Assembly: GCF_026212465.1 (NCBI RefSeq)
Contig: NC_080048.1
Coordinates: 22,538,279 to 22,602,278 of the forward strand
Reading direction: 5' to 3'
DNA from: Amaranthus tricolor
Taxonomy: Eukaryota > Streptophyta > Magnoliopsida > Caryophyllales > Amaranthaceae
Length of the DNA: 64,000 nt
The translations under genes and the position numbers were made by a program. Positions 1 to 13,658 of this stretch are shown here, piece after piece. The stretch's first letter is position 1, and the number at the start of each line of letters is the position of its first letter. The notes under the pieces were generated by a model. That model was not told where the DNA came from, did not search any database, and was given only the letters and a program-made list of their open reading frames with translations.

Positions 1-1765
1 ACCGAAATAGTTGCCATTCTTATAAGTCAAACTTGCACTAGTAAAAATTTTAACAATTCTACCCTTTTAATAGAAACAAATTACTAGTATCTAATAAATT
101 AATATTAATTAAATAACAAATTTTCGTAGCTATACTAAGATTCCTGAGGCTAAACTAAGTCATATTATGTCATAAATAATCATAACAGTCAAGAGTAATA
201 TTAATAACGTATTTTATCAAATAATCAGTAAAATAGTAAAACGGATCTATCATAACTATAAAAAAAAAAAACATAATTCGACAACTTATTAAAGGTCCAA
301 AATCTAAATGAAATGAGTTTTCGAGAAAAACAACGCTAAGCATTTTAACAAATTTGTTTGACTGTTTTACCAATAAACCGATTAAAAATTTATCAAAACA
401 CCAAGATGATATGGAATCATTTTAAACACATAAGTTTATTTAACTAGTAAAATTCATATATATCTATATTATCATATTAATCAAAAATTTCCATATATAT
501 GACTTTTTTTTCAAGTGTCCCAAAAGTATTATTGTTTTGACGAAAATATCACTAAATTGGATATAACTTTAATATTACCATGTAAAGTTTAAATGACTAA
601 AATAAAATCATATTGATCATGCTTTTATATTATCGAGTAACCATAAATAAATATCACATAACGAGAGAGTTAAGAAAATGTGTACCATTTTCCTCCGAAG
701 GTGGTGCTAAACCAAGTAAAAGAATAATAATAGGATAATAAGAACTTAAGGAAATAAGCTCCAAAAGAGAAAGTCTTCAAGGTTCCAAGCTTCAAAGAAG
801 TAGATCTTCAATTACCCAAAAGAAAATGATATCCAAGCTCCAAAAGATAATACTTGACATTTTAAAAGATGATGATTATTGGCTTAAGAAGTGATAAGAT
901 CAAGCTCCATCTTCATTTGATTCTTCAACAAATAAAAAGGGTATAAAGTTAGTAAGATGTTAATGAAGTGAAGATATAAGAAAGAATGGTAGAAAGATTT
1001 GATGATGGGGGTGCAAGTGATCTCATGGCTAAGGAGGGGTATTTATAATGAGTTTTAGGCAACTTTTTAGTTCATAAGATTGTATGAAAAAGAAGGTTAA
1101 CTTGTGTAAGTGATTTAGAGTGTGTAAGTGAATGTGTAAGAGTTGGAGTGTGTAAGTGGATGTGTAAGAGTTTGGAGTGTAGAAGAAGGTTAACTTGTGT
1201 AAGGAAATGGTGATAGCTTGTGTAAGTGATGAACATTATGGATTGATGTAGAAAGGATTTTGATTCATCAAATTTTTGTTCTAGTTTATGCTAGTGAAAT
1301 GTTTTAGATTAATGGGAAAGTATGATTAAGGTTTGATTATGAAAATATGATAGTTTACTTAGAAAATTTTAGTTAAAACTATACTTAAAGTTAATAAGAA
1401 AAATATAATTAATTTTTAGGTATAAAATAATTAAATCAAAGTTGTAAAGTTAAAATGATAAGTAGTAAAGTTAGTTTAAGGAAACGAAATTGAAACGTAA
1501 CGTTTTAATAAAACCGTAAATACAATATTAAAATTTTACTTTTCGTAGTATAAAATAATAAAATAATATTTTAGTGATTATAAAGAAATTTAAGAATATA
1601 TATATATTTTTTTAAGTTTAATATTTGGAAGAAATTACAAAAATCGGAATAAGGTTTAGGAATTAAAGGTGATTTGAATTAGATAACCAAAGGATTAGGA
1701 ATTTGAAAAGAAATTTTGGAATAATTAATCGGAAGATTAAGATTAAGAAAGTTGAGCCTGTTACA
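1..1765 (-). repeat. 3' LTR of the chromovirus (partial)
   Basis: Positions 1-1765 align with 7292-9053. The inner end is TGTTACA on the plus strand (TGTAACA on the element strand), directly followed by the polypurine tract. By comparison with the complete LTR, roughly 860 bp of this LTR should lie left of the window. A TATAAATA box on the element strand lies at 1040-1047. Confidence 0.93.
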
Positions 1766-1780
1766 ACTCTTTCCCCCTTT
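1766..1780 (-). promoter_or_regulatory. Polypurine tract (PPT)
   Basis: The minus strand reads AAAGGGGGAAAGAGT immediately before the TGTAACA start of the 3' LTR. This is the classical position and composition of the plus-strand DNA priming site of an LTR retrotransposon. Confidence 0.9.
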
Positions 1781-1799
1781 AGATAGTTTCGTCCCGAAA

Positions 1800-3206
1800 C
1801 TAGGACTTACCAAAAAGGTTAGGATAACGCTCTCTCATGTCGACCTCTTTTTCCCAAGTTGCCTCTTCAATCCTGTGGTTTGACCACAAAACCTTGACCA
1901 ATGGAATCCTCAAATTTCTCAACTCTTTTACTCGGGTATCTAAGATCCTGATTGGTCGTTCCTCATACACCAAAGACTCCTCAATCAAAAGCGGCTCGTG
2001 AGCTAGAACATGAGACGGATCATGAACATACTTCCTCAACTGTGAAACATGGAACACATTATGAACTTTTGCTAAACATGGAGGTAAAGCCAACTGATAA
2101 GAAACTTCCCCGACTCTCCTTAGGATCTCAAAAGGTCCAATAAATTTTGGACTCAACTTTCCTCGAACTCCAAAACGCTGGACACCCCTTGTAGGTGAAA
2201 CCTTTAGGAAAACCTTGTCGCCAACCTCAAATTGCAACATCTTTCGACGATTATCAGCATAACTCTTTTGTCGGCTCTGTGCTGCTCTCATGTTCTGTTG
2301 AACAATCTTTAGAGCATCAATGGATTCCTGAATCACATCTGGACCTTCGGGAATGGTCCTATCCATCAAATCCCAACACAAAGGTACTTGACACTTCCTT
2401 CCATAAAGAGCTTCATACGGTGCCATCCTAATACTAGATTGGAAACTGTTGTTGTAGGCGAACTCCACCATCGGTAATTTATCTTCCCAAGAACCCTCAA
2501 AGTCCAACACACAACATCTCAAAAGATTCTCTAAAGTCTGAATAGTTCTCTCAGTCTGACCATCAGTCGCAGCATGAAAAGCAATACTCAAGCACAACTT
2601 ACTCCCAAAAGCTTCCTGCAACTTTTCCCAAAACCTCGATAAAAACTTCGAATCCCTATCCGAAACAATAGTCCTCGGAACACCATGAAGTCTGACAATC
2701 TCTTGGACATAGGTATCTACTAATTGCTTGGCCCCCCAAGTATTCTTCATTGGCACAAATTTAGCGACCTTGGTCAATCTATCAACAATGACCCAAATAA
2801 CATCATTCCCTCGTTGGGTCCTTGGCAGCCCTACCACAAAGTCCATAGAAATCGAGTCCCACTTCCAATCTGGGACAAGCAACGGTTGAAGCAACCCTGA
2901 ACTCTTTTGTCTCTCGAACTTTACCCTCTGGCAGACTAGGCACTTAGACACAAAATTAGAGACATCTTTCCTTAGACCTTTCCACCAAAATATCTCTCTT
3001 ATCTCCTCAATCATCTCATCTCGACCTGGATGCAAATGAAATAAACTTTGATGACCTTCCTTCAGAATCTCATTCTTCAATTCAAATTGATTTGGAACAC
3101 ACAATCTACCGTTCATCCTCAACTCTCCTCTTTCTCCTAACTCAAAAGCATCAGTCTCATTTTTCTCAACTCTATGGATCAACTCAACAATCTCTGGATC
3201 CTCAAG
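1800..3206 (-). pseudogene. pol: Integrase with chromodomain-like C-terminus (pol fragment)
   Basis: This is the last domain of the chromovirus pol polyprotein; it would insert the cDNA copy into the genome. The N-terminal zinc-binding segment (H-x-H then CLVCQR) is followed by the catalytic core, with D in SMDFVVGLP, D in IVSDRDSKF and the downstream E region near ENLLRCC. The C-terminal part has a GPF-like stretch (FIGPFEI) and then VKVLWSNHRIEEATWE, a chromodomain-type signature of Tekay/Del chromoviruses, thought to steer integration to heterochromatin. The frame is open from just after the in-frame TAA at 3207-3209 to the natural TAG at 1800-1802. It has no start codon of its own because it is part of a polyprotein; an upstream stop now separates it from RNase H. 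Confidence 0.9.
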
Positions 3207-3803
3207 TTATGCCTCAATTATACGATCAAACAAAGTGGGTTGTATAGTCATTGCTCCCAAATACTGACCAACCTCGTGTCGACTACAAATATCTAATCCC
3301 AAACTCTGCATCTCACGATACAACTCCCATGGTATAGACATAATGGCATTCACAGATACTCTCGGTCTCCTACTCAAGGCATCAGCTACCTTATTCGCTT
3401 TTCCAGGGTGGTACACAATTTCAAGATCATAATCCTTAATAACCTCAAGCCACCGCCTTTGACGCATGTTCAATTCTTTTTGGTTGAAGACATACCTCAA
3501 ATTTTGATGATCAGTGTAGATCTTACACGGTAACCCATACAAATAATGTCTCCACAACTTCAAAGCAAAGATCACTGCAGCAAGTTCAATGTCATGCACG
3601 GGGTAATTCACCTCATGTGGCCTTAACTGCCTCGATGCATAAGCTATGACCTTTCCTTCTTGCATAAGTACACAACCTAAACCTTCGAATGAAGCATCAC
3701 AATAGACCTCGAATGGCTTGTTACAATCAGGCATTGCTAAAACAGGGGCGGTAGTAAGTCTTTTCTTTAATTCCTCGAAAGCAATTGTGTGCCTCTCATT
3801 CCA
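3207..3803 (-). pseudogene. pol: RNase H domain of chromovirus pol
   Basis: This fragment degrades the RNA of the RNA-DNA hybrid in related active elements. Visible signatures are [14 protein letters not shown] (first catalytic D), [16 protein letters not shown] (catalytic E), IYTDHQNL (catalytic D) and [10 protein letters not shown] near the end, the usual Ty3/gypsy RNase H set. It lies between two in-frame stops, TAG at 3804-3806 upstream and TAA at 3207-3209 downstream, in the same frame as RT and integrase. The breaks therefore look like single-base changes in a formerly continuous frame. Confidence 0.9.
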
Positions 3804-5069
3804 CTAAAATCGTATCCCTTTCTTCAACAGCTTAAACATGGGACGAGCAACCTTAGAAAAGTTTTCAACATATTTCCTATAGTACCCAGCTAATCCTAAA
3901 AAGCTCTGAACTTCAGTCACATTTCTAGGAATCGACCAGTCCGTTATTGCTTTAATCTTCTCAGGATCTACAGAAATTCCACCCTTAGACACCATATGAC
4001 CTAGAAAAGAAATTTCCTCAAGCCAAAACTCACACTTACTAAACTTCCCATACAATTTCTCTTTTCTCAAAAGCTCTAGAATCATCCTCAAGTGTTCTTC
4101 ATGTTCTTCCCTACTCCTTGAATATACCAAAATATCATCGATAAAAACAACCACGAATTTATCCAAATAAGGACGAAGATATCTCTGCATCAAATCCATA
4201 AATGCTGCAGGTGCATTTGTTAACCCAAATGGCATCACCAAAAACTCATAATGTCCATATCGGGTCCGAAATGCTGTTTTAGAAACATCCTCCTTGGCTA
4301 TCCTCAATTGATGATATCCAGACCTTAAATCAATCTTCGAGAACACCTGAGCGCCTCTTAGCTGATCAAACAAATCATCTATCCTGGGCAAAGGGTAACG
4401 GTTCTTAATGGTGATCTTATTAATCTCCCTATAATCAATACACAATCTCATCGTTTCATCCTTCTTCTTCACAAACAGAACAGGGGCTCCCCAGGGTGAC
4501 ACACTAGGTCGGATAAAACCTTTCTCCAATAATTCATCTAATTGCTTTTTCAATTCCGCTAACTCAGCTGGAGCAAAACGGTACGGAGTCCTAGAGATAG
4601 GGGTAGCATCAGGAATTAGATCTATATGAAAGTCAATCTCTCTCCTTGGAGGTAAACCAGGTAGATCCTCAGGGAAAACATCAGAGTAATCACAAACAAT
4701 TGGGGTTTCCTCAAGACTTAACTTGATTTTCTCCTCACTACTAGCAATAAAACACAAATATCTCTTATCTCCATGTTTAATCATCTCAATGGCTTGAACT
4801 GTAGAAATGGTTTGAATGGGAAACACAGAATTCTTCCTAATCAAACATTCTCCACCTGGAGCCTTAACCCGAACGATCATCTCTTTACACAAAATCTCCG
4901 CATGATGACGTCCCAAAAAATCCATCCCCAAAATAATATCATATGTACCCAACTCAAACACTATTAAATAGGCAGGTAGATGGTTGTCCGAAATCTTAAG
5001 AGGGAAATTAGGAAAGATACGGTCACATAGAAATGGTGAACCGCCAGGTAATAGAATTTGGAGATTAAA
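3804..5069 (-). pseudogene. pol: Protease C-terminal part and reverse transcriptase of chromovirus pol
   Basis: The segment starts with the second half of the aspartic protease ([12 protein letters not shown]). The reverse transcriptase follows: [43 protein letters not shown] and the catalytic [10 protein letters not shown]. It ends with [13 protein letters not shown] of the thumb/connection region. It stops at TAG 3804-3806, before RNase H. The upstream part of the protease is in another frame, because an A-run (plus strand T-run 5070-5075) carries an apparent one-base insertion. Confidence 0.92.
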
Positions 5070-6190
5070 TTTTTTGAGGTTCAAGAGAGATAAAGGATTT
5101 ATGAAGGAAAGAAGAAGAGATAAAAGATCGGTCAGCTCCTGAATCAAAAAGAATATGAGCCAAAGAGTCTCCTACGACAAAGTGACCAGAAATGACCTTA
5201 CCCTCAAACGCCTGATGAAGATTGTCTACATGGTTGCTAATAGCGTGCAAACCGGCAGTCCTCCTAGCTGCAATACTCTGAACATTTCCCGAAGAACTAG
5301 GAGCTCCATAATTACCAGTACTACTAGCTCCCAACTGGATCCCTTCTCGGCAGTTAGTGGAAACATGACCCTCCTTTTTGCATTTGAAGCAGATGATCTT
5401 CCCAGTGCATGAACGACCTCGGTGATCCTTACCACATAAGCGACACTTCCAAACTGTGACTCTTGTTGAAGTTGTTCGTTGGAACGACTTGCGATCCCAA
5501 TTGGTTGGCCTCTTGTTACTGTTGTTGTTGCCTCCACTAAATTTTCTTTTGTTGGTGTTGTCCTCCTTGTCAAGGATCCTCTCATACTCAAGCGCTCGGT
5601 CGTAGAGATCTCGGAAGTCAAAATACTTCCCAATCCCCTTTTGGATCTTAAGATTAAGACCCTCGAAGAAGCGGGATGCACGAACACTTTCTTTGCTTAC
5701 AATGTCAGAAGCAAATCGAGATAGCTCATTGAACTTACAACTATACTCAATCACGGTCATAAGACCCTGACGAAGATGTAAGAACTCATTCTCCTTTTTC
5801 CGTTGGAGTGATGGCGGATAGAATTGTTGATGAAGAGTTATAAGAAAATCATTCCAAAAGGTATCAGTCATAGTGGCCTTGATAGAACGCCACCATAACT
5901 CTGCTGGACCAGATAGGTAAAAGGAAGCCAGCTTTACTTTTAGGTGCGCTGGACAATTAATGACCTCTAAAAGTTTCTCCATCTCTGCGAGCCAATTCTC
6001 GAAGCGAACCGGATCAGCTTCTCCGTCGTATTGCGGCGGACGATGATATGCCATATTCTTAAAGTATTTCCCGTCGTCATTGGCCTCTTGAGCCTAATTC
6101 TCCATGAGGGTGATAAGTCGCTCATTTGTCCTTTCCATCCGAGCTAGTTGTGCTTCTAGCTCTCGAACTCTAGCTTCGTGATCAGATGAA
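5065..6190 (-). pseudogene. gag: Gag with CCHC zinc knuckle and start of protease
   Basis: Gag would form the virus-like particle of the retrotransposon. From the in-frame ATG at 6052-6054 the reading frame runs about 329 codons: a retrotransposon gag domain (FENWLAEMEKLLEV, LSGPAELWW, LRQGLMTVIEY), a CCHC knuckle (CFKCKKEGHVSTNC) and the protease active site [11 protein letters not shown] near the end. The frame continues upstream of 6054 through a TAG at 6094-6096 into a coiled-coil-like stretch (ARVRELEAQLARMERTNERL) that resembles the normal gag N-terminus. The ATG at 6054 is therefore probably not the original start. A +1 change in an A-run at 5070-5075 disconnects this frame from the rest of pol. 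Confidence 0.88.
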
Positions 6191-6416
6191 GTTACGCCAT
6201 TTCTTACCTAAAAAATTTTTAAACATGTGACTAACTTTCACATTAACATAATTAATCTGGCACGTAATTTTACACATAATCACATAAGCACATAGAAAAC
6301 AAATAGAAATTTTAGGAAGACTTGTTTTGAAAAAAATATCATTTGAATTTTTTTTTTTTTAGTCGGCTATCGAGCCCTTCACATGGAACTAAAATTCCAA
6401 GATTCGAGTAACTTTA

Positions 6417-6428
6417 GCTCTGATACCA
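6417..6428 (-). promoter_or_regulatory. Chromovirus primer-binding site, initiator tRNA-Met type
   Basis: The minus strand reads TGGTATCAGAGC, complementary to the 3' end of plant initiator tRNA-Met, immediately inside the 5' LTR boundary at 6429. Confidence 0.9.
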
Positions 6429-9053
6429 TGTGTAGCAGGAGCGGCACTCTCGATACATAATTAGCATTAATAATTATACTTAAGATAAATAATGCGGAAG
6501 TGTAAAACGCCGAACTGCTAAAAACCATTTGAAATAAAAAAAATCGTTCAAAACATAAGTAAAAAATATATCTTACAACTGAGAAAATATAAAATAAGGT
6601 TTACTTAAATACGATAAAAAAAAACATAAGTACAATATAGTCATCAAGTAAAATCATTGAAGCTAAGTCCTCGATAGAATAATTAAAGTTGCGGCCTTGA
6701 TCGAAACCTGAGCTAATTTTTCCTGCAAAATACTGTCATCCATAATACGGATGACAGCCGATTAAATCGGTCAGCGATAAAGCCGAGTACAATTTTCTCA
6801 ACAAGCTTATGATGCGATAGTTAAATCATGCTTACAAAATAATCATCAAGCACAATATAGAAGGTTATTACTCATTATTGACCTTTACTAAGCCATTAAG
6901 TTACATTCTCAATACTTGCAGAAGTTCATTACTGCTACTAAATACTTGGTAACCTTAATGCTTATTTAATCAAGTTCAATTAAGTCTCATAGCTTTACCA
7001 TCATAGCACATCACAAGATCACAACAATAATGACAACTGATATATGTAAGGGTCTGGTTAGGTGAGGACCGTAGTCCTAAACCCTAACTGTGGTGGGAGT
7101 CGTCACTCCTCTCAATACTGTTATGCTCGAGACTACACAGGATGGGTTTTTCTCGGACCCCCTGTCTGACACCGCATTTTACGTGCCGGCTAACATGGAC
7201 GCCAGGATTTTACATGCCGGTCCATGGTTCGACGTTACCTTACTATCAGAGTCATACAATCAATATCATGCAATATCAAACAAGACTCTAAACCGAAATA
7301 GTTTACATTCTTATAAGTCAAACTTGCACTAGTAAAAATTTTGACAATTCTACCCTTTTAATAGAAACAAATTACTAGTATCTAATAAATTAATATTAAT
7401 TAAATAACAAATTTTCGTAGCTATACTAAGATTCCTGAGGCTAAACTAAGTCATATTATGTCATAAATAATCATAACAGTCAAGAGTAATATTAATAACG
7501 TATTTTATCAAATAATCAGTAAAATAGTAAAACGGATCTATCATAACTAAAAAAAAAAACATAATCCGACAACTTATTAAAGGTCCAAAATCTAAATGAA
7601 ATGAGTTTTCGAGAAAAACAACGCTAAGCATTTTAACAAATTTGTTTGACTGTTTTACCAATAAACCGATTAAAAATTTATCAAAACACCAAGATGATAT
7701 GGAATCATTTTAAACACATAAGTTTATTTAACTAGTAAAATTCATATATATCTATATTATCATATTAATCAAAAATTTCCATATATATGACTTTTTTTTC
7801 AAGTGTCCCAAAAGTATTATTGTTTTGACGAAAATATCACTAAATTGGATATAACTTTAATATTACCATGTAAAGTTTAAATGACTAAAATAAAATCATA
7901 TTGATCATGCTTTTATATTATCGAGTAACCATAAATAAATATCACATAACGAGAGAGTTAAGAAAATGTGTACCATTTTCCTCCGAAGGTGGTGCTAAAC
8001 CAAGTAAAAGAATAATAATAGGATAATAAGAACTTAAGGAAATATGCTCCAAAAGAGAAAGTCTTCAAGGTTCCAAGCTTCAAAGAAGTAGATCTTCAAT
8101 TACCCAAAAGAAAATGATATCCAAGCTCCAAAAGATAATACTTGACTTTTTAAAAGTTGAAGATTATTGGCTTAAGAAGTGATAAGATCAAGCTCCATCT
8201 TCATTTGATTCTTCAACAAATAAAAAGGGTATAAAGTTAGTAAGATGTTAATGAAGTGAAGATATAAGAAAGAATGGTAGAAAGATTTGATGATGGGGGT
8301 GCAAGTGATCTCATGGCTAAGGAGGGGTATTTATAATGAGTTTTGGGCAACTTTTTAGTTCATAAGATTGTATGAAAAAGAAGGTTAACTTGTGTAAGTG
8401 ATTTAGAGTGTGTAAGTGAATGTGTAAGAGTTGGAGTGTGTAAGTGGATGTGTAAGAGTTTGGAGTGTAGAAGAAGGTTTACTTGTGTAAGGAATTGGTG
8501 ATAGCTTGTGTAAGTGATGAACATTATGGATTGATGTAGAAAGGATTTTAATTCATCAAATTTTTGTTCTAGTTTATGCTAGTGAAATGTTTTAGATTAA
8601 TGGGAAAGTATGATTAAGGTTTGATTATGAAAATATGATAGTTTACTTAGAAAATTTTAGTTAAAACTATACTTAAAGTTAATAAGAAAAATATAGTTAA
8701 TTTTTAGGTATAAAATAATTAAATCAAAGTTGTAAAGTTAAAATGATAAGTAGTAAAGTTAGTTTAAGGAAACGAAATTGAAACGTAACGTTTTAATAAA
8801 ACCGTAAATACAATATTAAAATTTTACTTTTCGTAGTATAAAATAATAAAACAATATTATAGTGCTTATAAAGAAATTTAAGAATATATATATATTTTTT
8901 TAAGTTTAATATTTGGAAGAAATTACAAAAATCGGAATAAGGTTTAGGAATTAAAGGTGATTTGAATTAGATAACCAAAGGATTAGGAATTCGAAAAGAA
9001 ATTTTGGAATAATTAATCGGAAGATTAAGATTAAGAAATTTGAGCCTGTTACA
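6429..9053 (-). repeat. 5' LTR of the chromovirus, complete (about 2,625 bp)
   Basis: On the element strand it begins TGTAACAGGCTC (plus 9053) and ends CTACACA at 6429, next to the primer-binding site. Positions 7292-9053 match the left LTR at about 99% by eye. It carries no long ORF of its own. The bases right of 9053 (cccat) would be one copy of the 5-bp target duplication; the partner is outside the window. Confidence 0.92.
8328..8335 (-). promoter_or_regulatory. Putative LTR TATA box
   Basis: The minus strand reads TATAAATA followed by a C-rich CCCCTCC stretch, about 720 bp from the LTR start. The same motif is conserved in the other LTR at 1040-1047. The position would mark the end of U3; no transcript evidence is available. 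Confidence 0.5.
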
Positions 9054-10390
9054 CCCATCCTTTAGAATCTTGAGTATTAAAACGGAAGGAGTGACGACTC
9101 GCATCACAATTAGAGTTTGGAATATGTTTCTCCTCTAGACCCTTACATTTATCAGAAAGTCATTATGATGTGTGTTGTGCAAATGTGATTTTGGGTCTAA
9201 GTAAATCCATTGAGCGAACCTTATAGTTACCAGGTGTAGGTGACTATAGCAAATATTTTATTTACATTCATGTGATAAATGTGAAAAATTGTTGGAATTA
9301 TTTGAGAATTGAAAATGAAAAACGAGAATCGAGGAACCTAAAATCGAGCCTTGAAATGTACTTTTGCGTATCTTGTGAATATATTGTCATAGTATTATAT
9401 TGTTGAGGAGTTTTACTCGGCATTAGCCGCTGATTCTGATTTAAACGGTTGTCATTCGTATCATGGATGACAGTATTTTGCAGGAAGGTTTAGCTTTAGG
9501 TTTTGATACAGGTCGCAACATTTACTATTTATCGAGAACTTAGCTGTAATTTATTTTATTTAGTAACTTTGATGATTATGGTGTATTAATGCTTTTATTA
9601 TGTTTTGAGAGAATAGTATGTGTTATTTTCTCAATTGTAATAATTGGTTTATGTGATGTTACCTTAAGTGCACTAATTGATTTTCAATTCGATTATAAAT
9701 AATTTTCTTAAATTATTTTAAAACTTAATTATTTTATAAGATACAATTGGAATTATTAAATATCCTAATTTTAGGAGTTTCTCTTGTCTCTCTTGCATTC
9801 TTATTTTGCAGGTTAATGATTGCGTATGAATCGTGAAATGAGTTTCACTTTAAAACTTAGTTTTTATTACTAGTCATGTCTCAGTTTGAAATTTTGCTTT
9901 TAGGTTTTTAACATTTTTAAATATTTAGATTTTGGGTTTAAAACTTCTCCAAGTGGTGGTAATTGTATAGTTGTTAAATTGTACTCCCTTCTATTCACCT
10001 TAAGAGTCCCATTTGACTTTTTACGGATTTTATAGAGAGTCAAAAGTGGGACCCTAAGGGTAGAAAAGAGAGTGGTATTATAGGTTTTTAATGTAATGGA
10101 GGAAAATTAGTATCGCTAATGGAGGGTATAATTGAAAATAGAATAAAGCTAGTAAGGGCATAAAAGTCAAAAAACCATACCAAAAATAGAAATGAGACAA
10201 TTAAGGTGACTTGACATAAGCTGAATAGGAGGGAGTACTAAATTATTTTTTAGTTGTTTAGCTTTATATTAATTTCTTAGAAATATATGTGACGGTAACT
10301 CTCACATGTTTAGAGTTTTATGTGTTCTTTTAAAATGTCTTTTTAAAATTGGAACAAATTTCTAAGTTGTTACAAAGTGGTATCATAGCA
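9054..10390 (+). mobile_element. Diverged LTR remnant, opposite orientation, related to the chromovirus LTR
   Basis: Segments at about 9075-9150 (GGAGTGACGACTC, TAGACCCTTAC) and about 9400-9650 (GGATGACAGTATTTTGCAGG, TCGAGAACTTAGCT, TTTTCTCAATTGTAA) match, in the same order, the reverse complement of the young LTR at about 7100 down to 6580. A primer-binding-site-like TGGTATCATAGC follows a TTGTTACA end at about 10378-10390. The young chromovirus therefore appears to have inserted into an older LTR of a related family; the rest should lie left of the window. The right boundary is less certain than the homology. Confidence 0.6.
9984..10235. mobile_element. Stowaway-type MITE (Tc1/mariner-derived), 252 bp
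   Basis: Terminal inverted repeats start CTCCCTTCTATTCACCTTA on the left. The right end, reverse-complemented, reads CTCCCTCCTATTCAGCTTA. Both match the Stowaway CTCCCTCC consensus and are flanked by TA on both sides (9982-9983 and 10236-10237), the expected target duplication. Length is typical and there is no coding capacity. It is inserted in the older LTR remnant. Confidence 0.88.
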
Positions 10391-12130
<1,740 letters not shown>

Positions 12131-12563
12131 GAATTACCTAGAATAATCTAACATTTTCATGATTTTCCTACAATAATCCCACCTATTGATTAACCATGAA
12201 TAATCCAAACTGTAAGGGGTATTTCCCTAAGGTAAATTTGGGTAATCCAATGACCTACTATAGCAGATAATTCAACAAAAAGTAAACTAAAAATGAATTT
12301 TAAATTAGAGAACAATTTTGAAAATTTATATAAAAAATTCTAAATAATAAAAAAAATCATAAATGTTTTTGAACATTTTTTTCGACATTTTATTTTAATT
12401 TATCTTTTCTTAAAAAAAATAAAACTTGCTATAACGAGTCATCCGGTCACCGGGTTTACTTTAGGAAAATACCCCTCGAAGCTGGGATTATTCATGGTTA
12501 ATCAATAGGTGGGATTATTGTAGGAAAATCACGAATAGATTGGATTATTCTAGGTAATTTTCC
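12131..12563. mobile_element. MITE with long terminal inverted repeats, possibly Mutator-like
   Basis: The left end (AATTACCTAGAATAATC) and the reverse complement of the right end match for about 130 bp, including TTTTCCTACAATAATCCCAC and TTGATTAACCATGAATAATC. The unpaired centre is about 150 bp, AT-rich and without coding capacity. The flanks TTATTTTAA (12122-12130) and TTATTTTGA (12564-12572) could be a 9-bp target duplication with one mismatch, which together with the long inverted repeats suggests a MULE-derived element. The element itself is clear; the family is inference. Confidence 0.8.
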
Positions 12564-13658
12564 TTATTTTGATATGTAAAATGAATTTGTCATTTTAAAA
12601 ATAAAATTTAGTAAGATTTTTAACTATCCGTTTTATTATTTGTGCGAACAAAATAAATTGTACGACGTATATATGGGTGTTTTAATACACCTTTAGCTTG
12701 CTAAATGGGTAAGAGATTCCACCTCAACCCCATACTCACCGAACACACACCATCCTTCCCTTCTTCGTATACCTGTGTAATGCAAGAAGCAACCAAATTT
12801 TTTAAATACCATCTTCTCCAAGTGAACAAGCCACCAAAATTTCCAAAATCCCATCTTCTCCAAGTGAACACACACCATCCTTCACTTTGGCTTGTTTTAG
12901 ATGTTGTTGAATTAGAAGAGCCCATGTACATTATATCTTCGTCATCATATTCCTTCTCTTTTGTGTTGAAAAGTAATTTTTAAACTTCGTCACCCTTACT
13001 TTTTTCTATGTGCATGTTGGTGTAAGGGTTAGATAAACCTTTAATTGACATTTACGGTTTTGTTTGTTAGGGTAATTAGTAGAATCTCTTTGGTGTGGTG
13101 ATAAAAGTAGCCATTAGAAGTCTTTATCAAGATAGCTTATTTTGGAAGATTGGATTTCTGATTTTTTTGTGGTAATTGAAGATTTCTCATAGAGGTAACC
13201 CATAAACTTTGTTTAATTTTAATACAAATTGAATATTTTAAAGTGATTTGAAGTATTTATGTGTAAAAAATGTATTGTTGAAATTCTGGATTTTTCAGTC
13301 AATCAAATACGATGCTTTGTTTTTTGGGTAAAACAACTGAAACAAGTTTTTGAATCGAGAAAAATTGAGATTTGCGGCTCGCAAGTTTGGTAGAAGCTTG
13401 CGAAGCCCTTTGTTACAATTTCTATCTTTTTGAGTTTATAACTCTCTTTTATGTTTTAAGAGAATGAGAGAAAGATGAATCAGAAATTATGTTCAAGTAT
13501 GATCAAAAGTATAAATGATCTCATGCACCCACTCTTATTTATAATTTAATGTAGCATGGATTCTTTCAAATCAATTTAATCAAGTAAAACATTGGTTCAT
13601 AACAACACAACACTCCATGAAACGAGGTTTTGTCACGAACAAATGCACTGTTCTGAGG
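12564..13658. other. Unrecognised region with a short imperfect tandem repeat
   Basis: At about 12735-12885 the phrases ATCTTCTCCAAGTGAACA and ACACACACCATCCTT each occur twice, giving short ORFs on both strands with no recognisable domain. The remainder is AT-rich. A host exon cannot be excluded, but nothing supports one. Confidence 0.4.

Larger units (their letters stand above)
1..9053 (-). mobile_element. Ty3/gypsy chromovirus (Tekay/Del-like), 3' LTR cut by window edge
   Basis: The element reads right to left: 5' LTR 6429-9053, tRNA-Met primer-binding site 6417-6428, gag, protease, reverse transcriptase, RNase H, integrase with a chromodomain-like tail, polypurine tract 1766-1780, and 3' LTR 1-1765 (its distal part lies outside the window). 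The gene order PR-RT-RH-INT defines Ty3/gypsy. The integrase tail and the long LTR (2.6 kb) suggest the Tekay/Del chromovirus lineage. The two LTRs differ by about 18 substitutions and one A-run indel over about 1.76 kb by eye, so insertion is fairly recent. The coding region is nevertheless broken in four places and cannot encode a full gag-pol. The clade assignment is inference; the superfamily is clear. Confidence 0.95.

Noticed and set aside
170..373. 67-codon ORF, repeated at 7461-7661
   Set aside because: It lies inside the LTRs, has no recognisable domain, and recurs only because the LTR is duplicated.
5155..5724. Plus- and minus-strand ORFs overlapping gag
   Set aside because: They are frame shadows of gag; only the frame with the CCHC knuckle and DSGAD motif is meaningful.
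12693..12983. Short overlapping ORFs on both strands
   Set aside because: They come from an imperfect tandem repeat and show no domain, codon bias or conserved partner.
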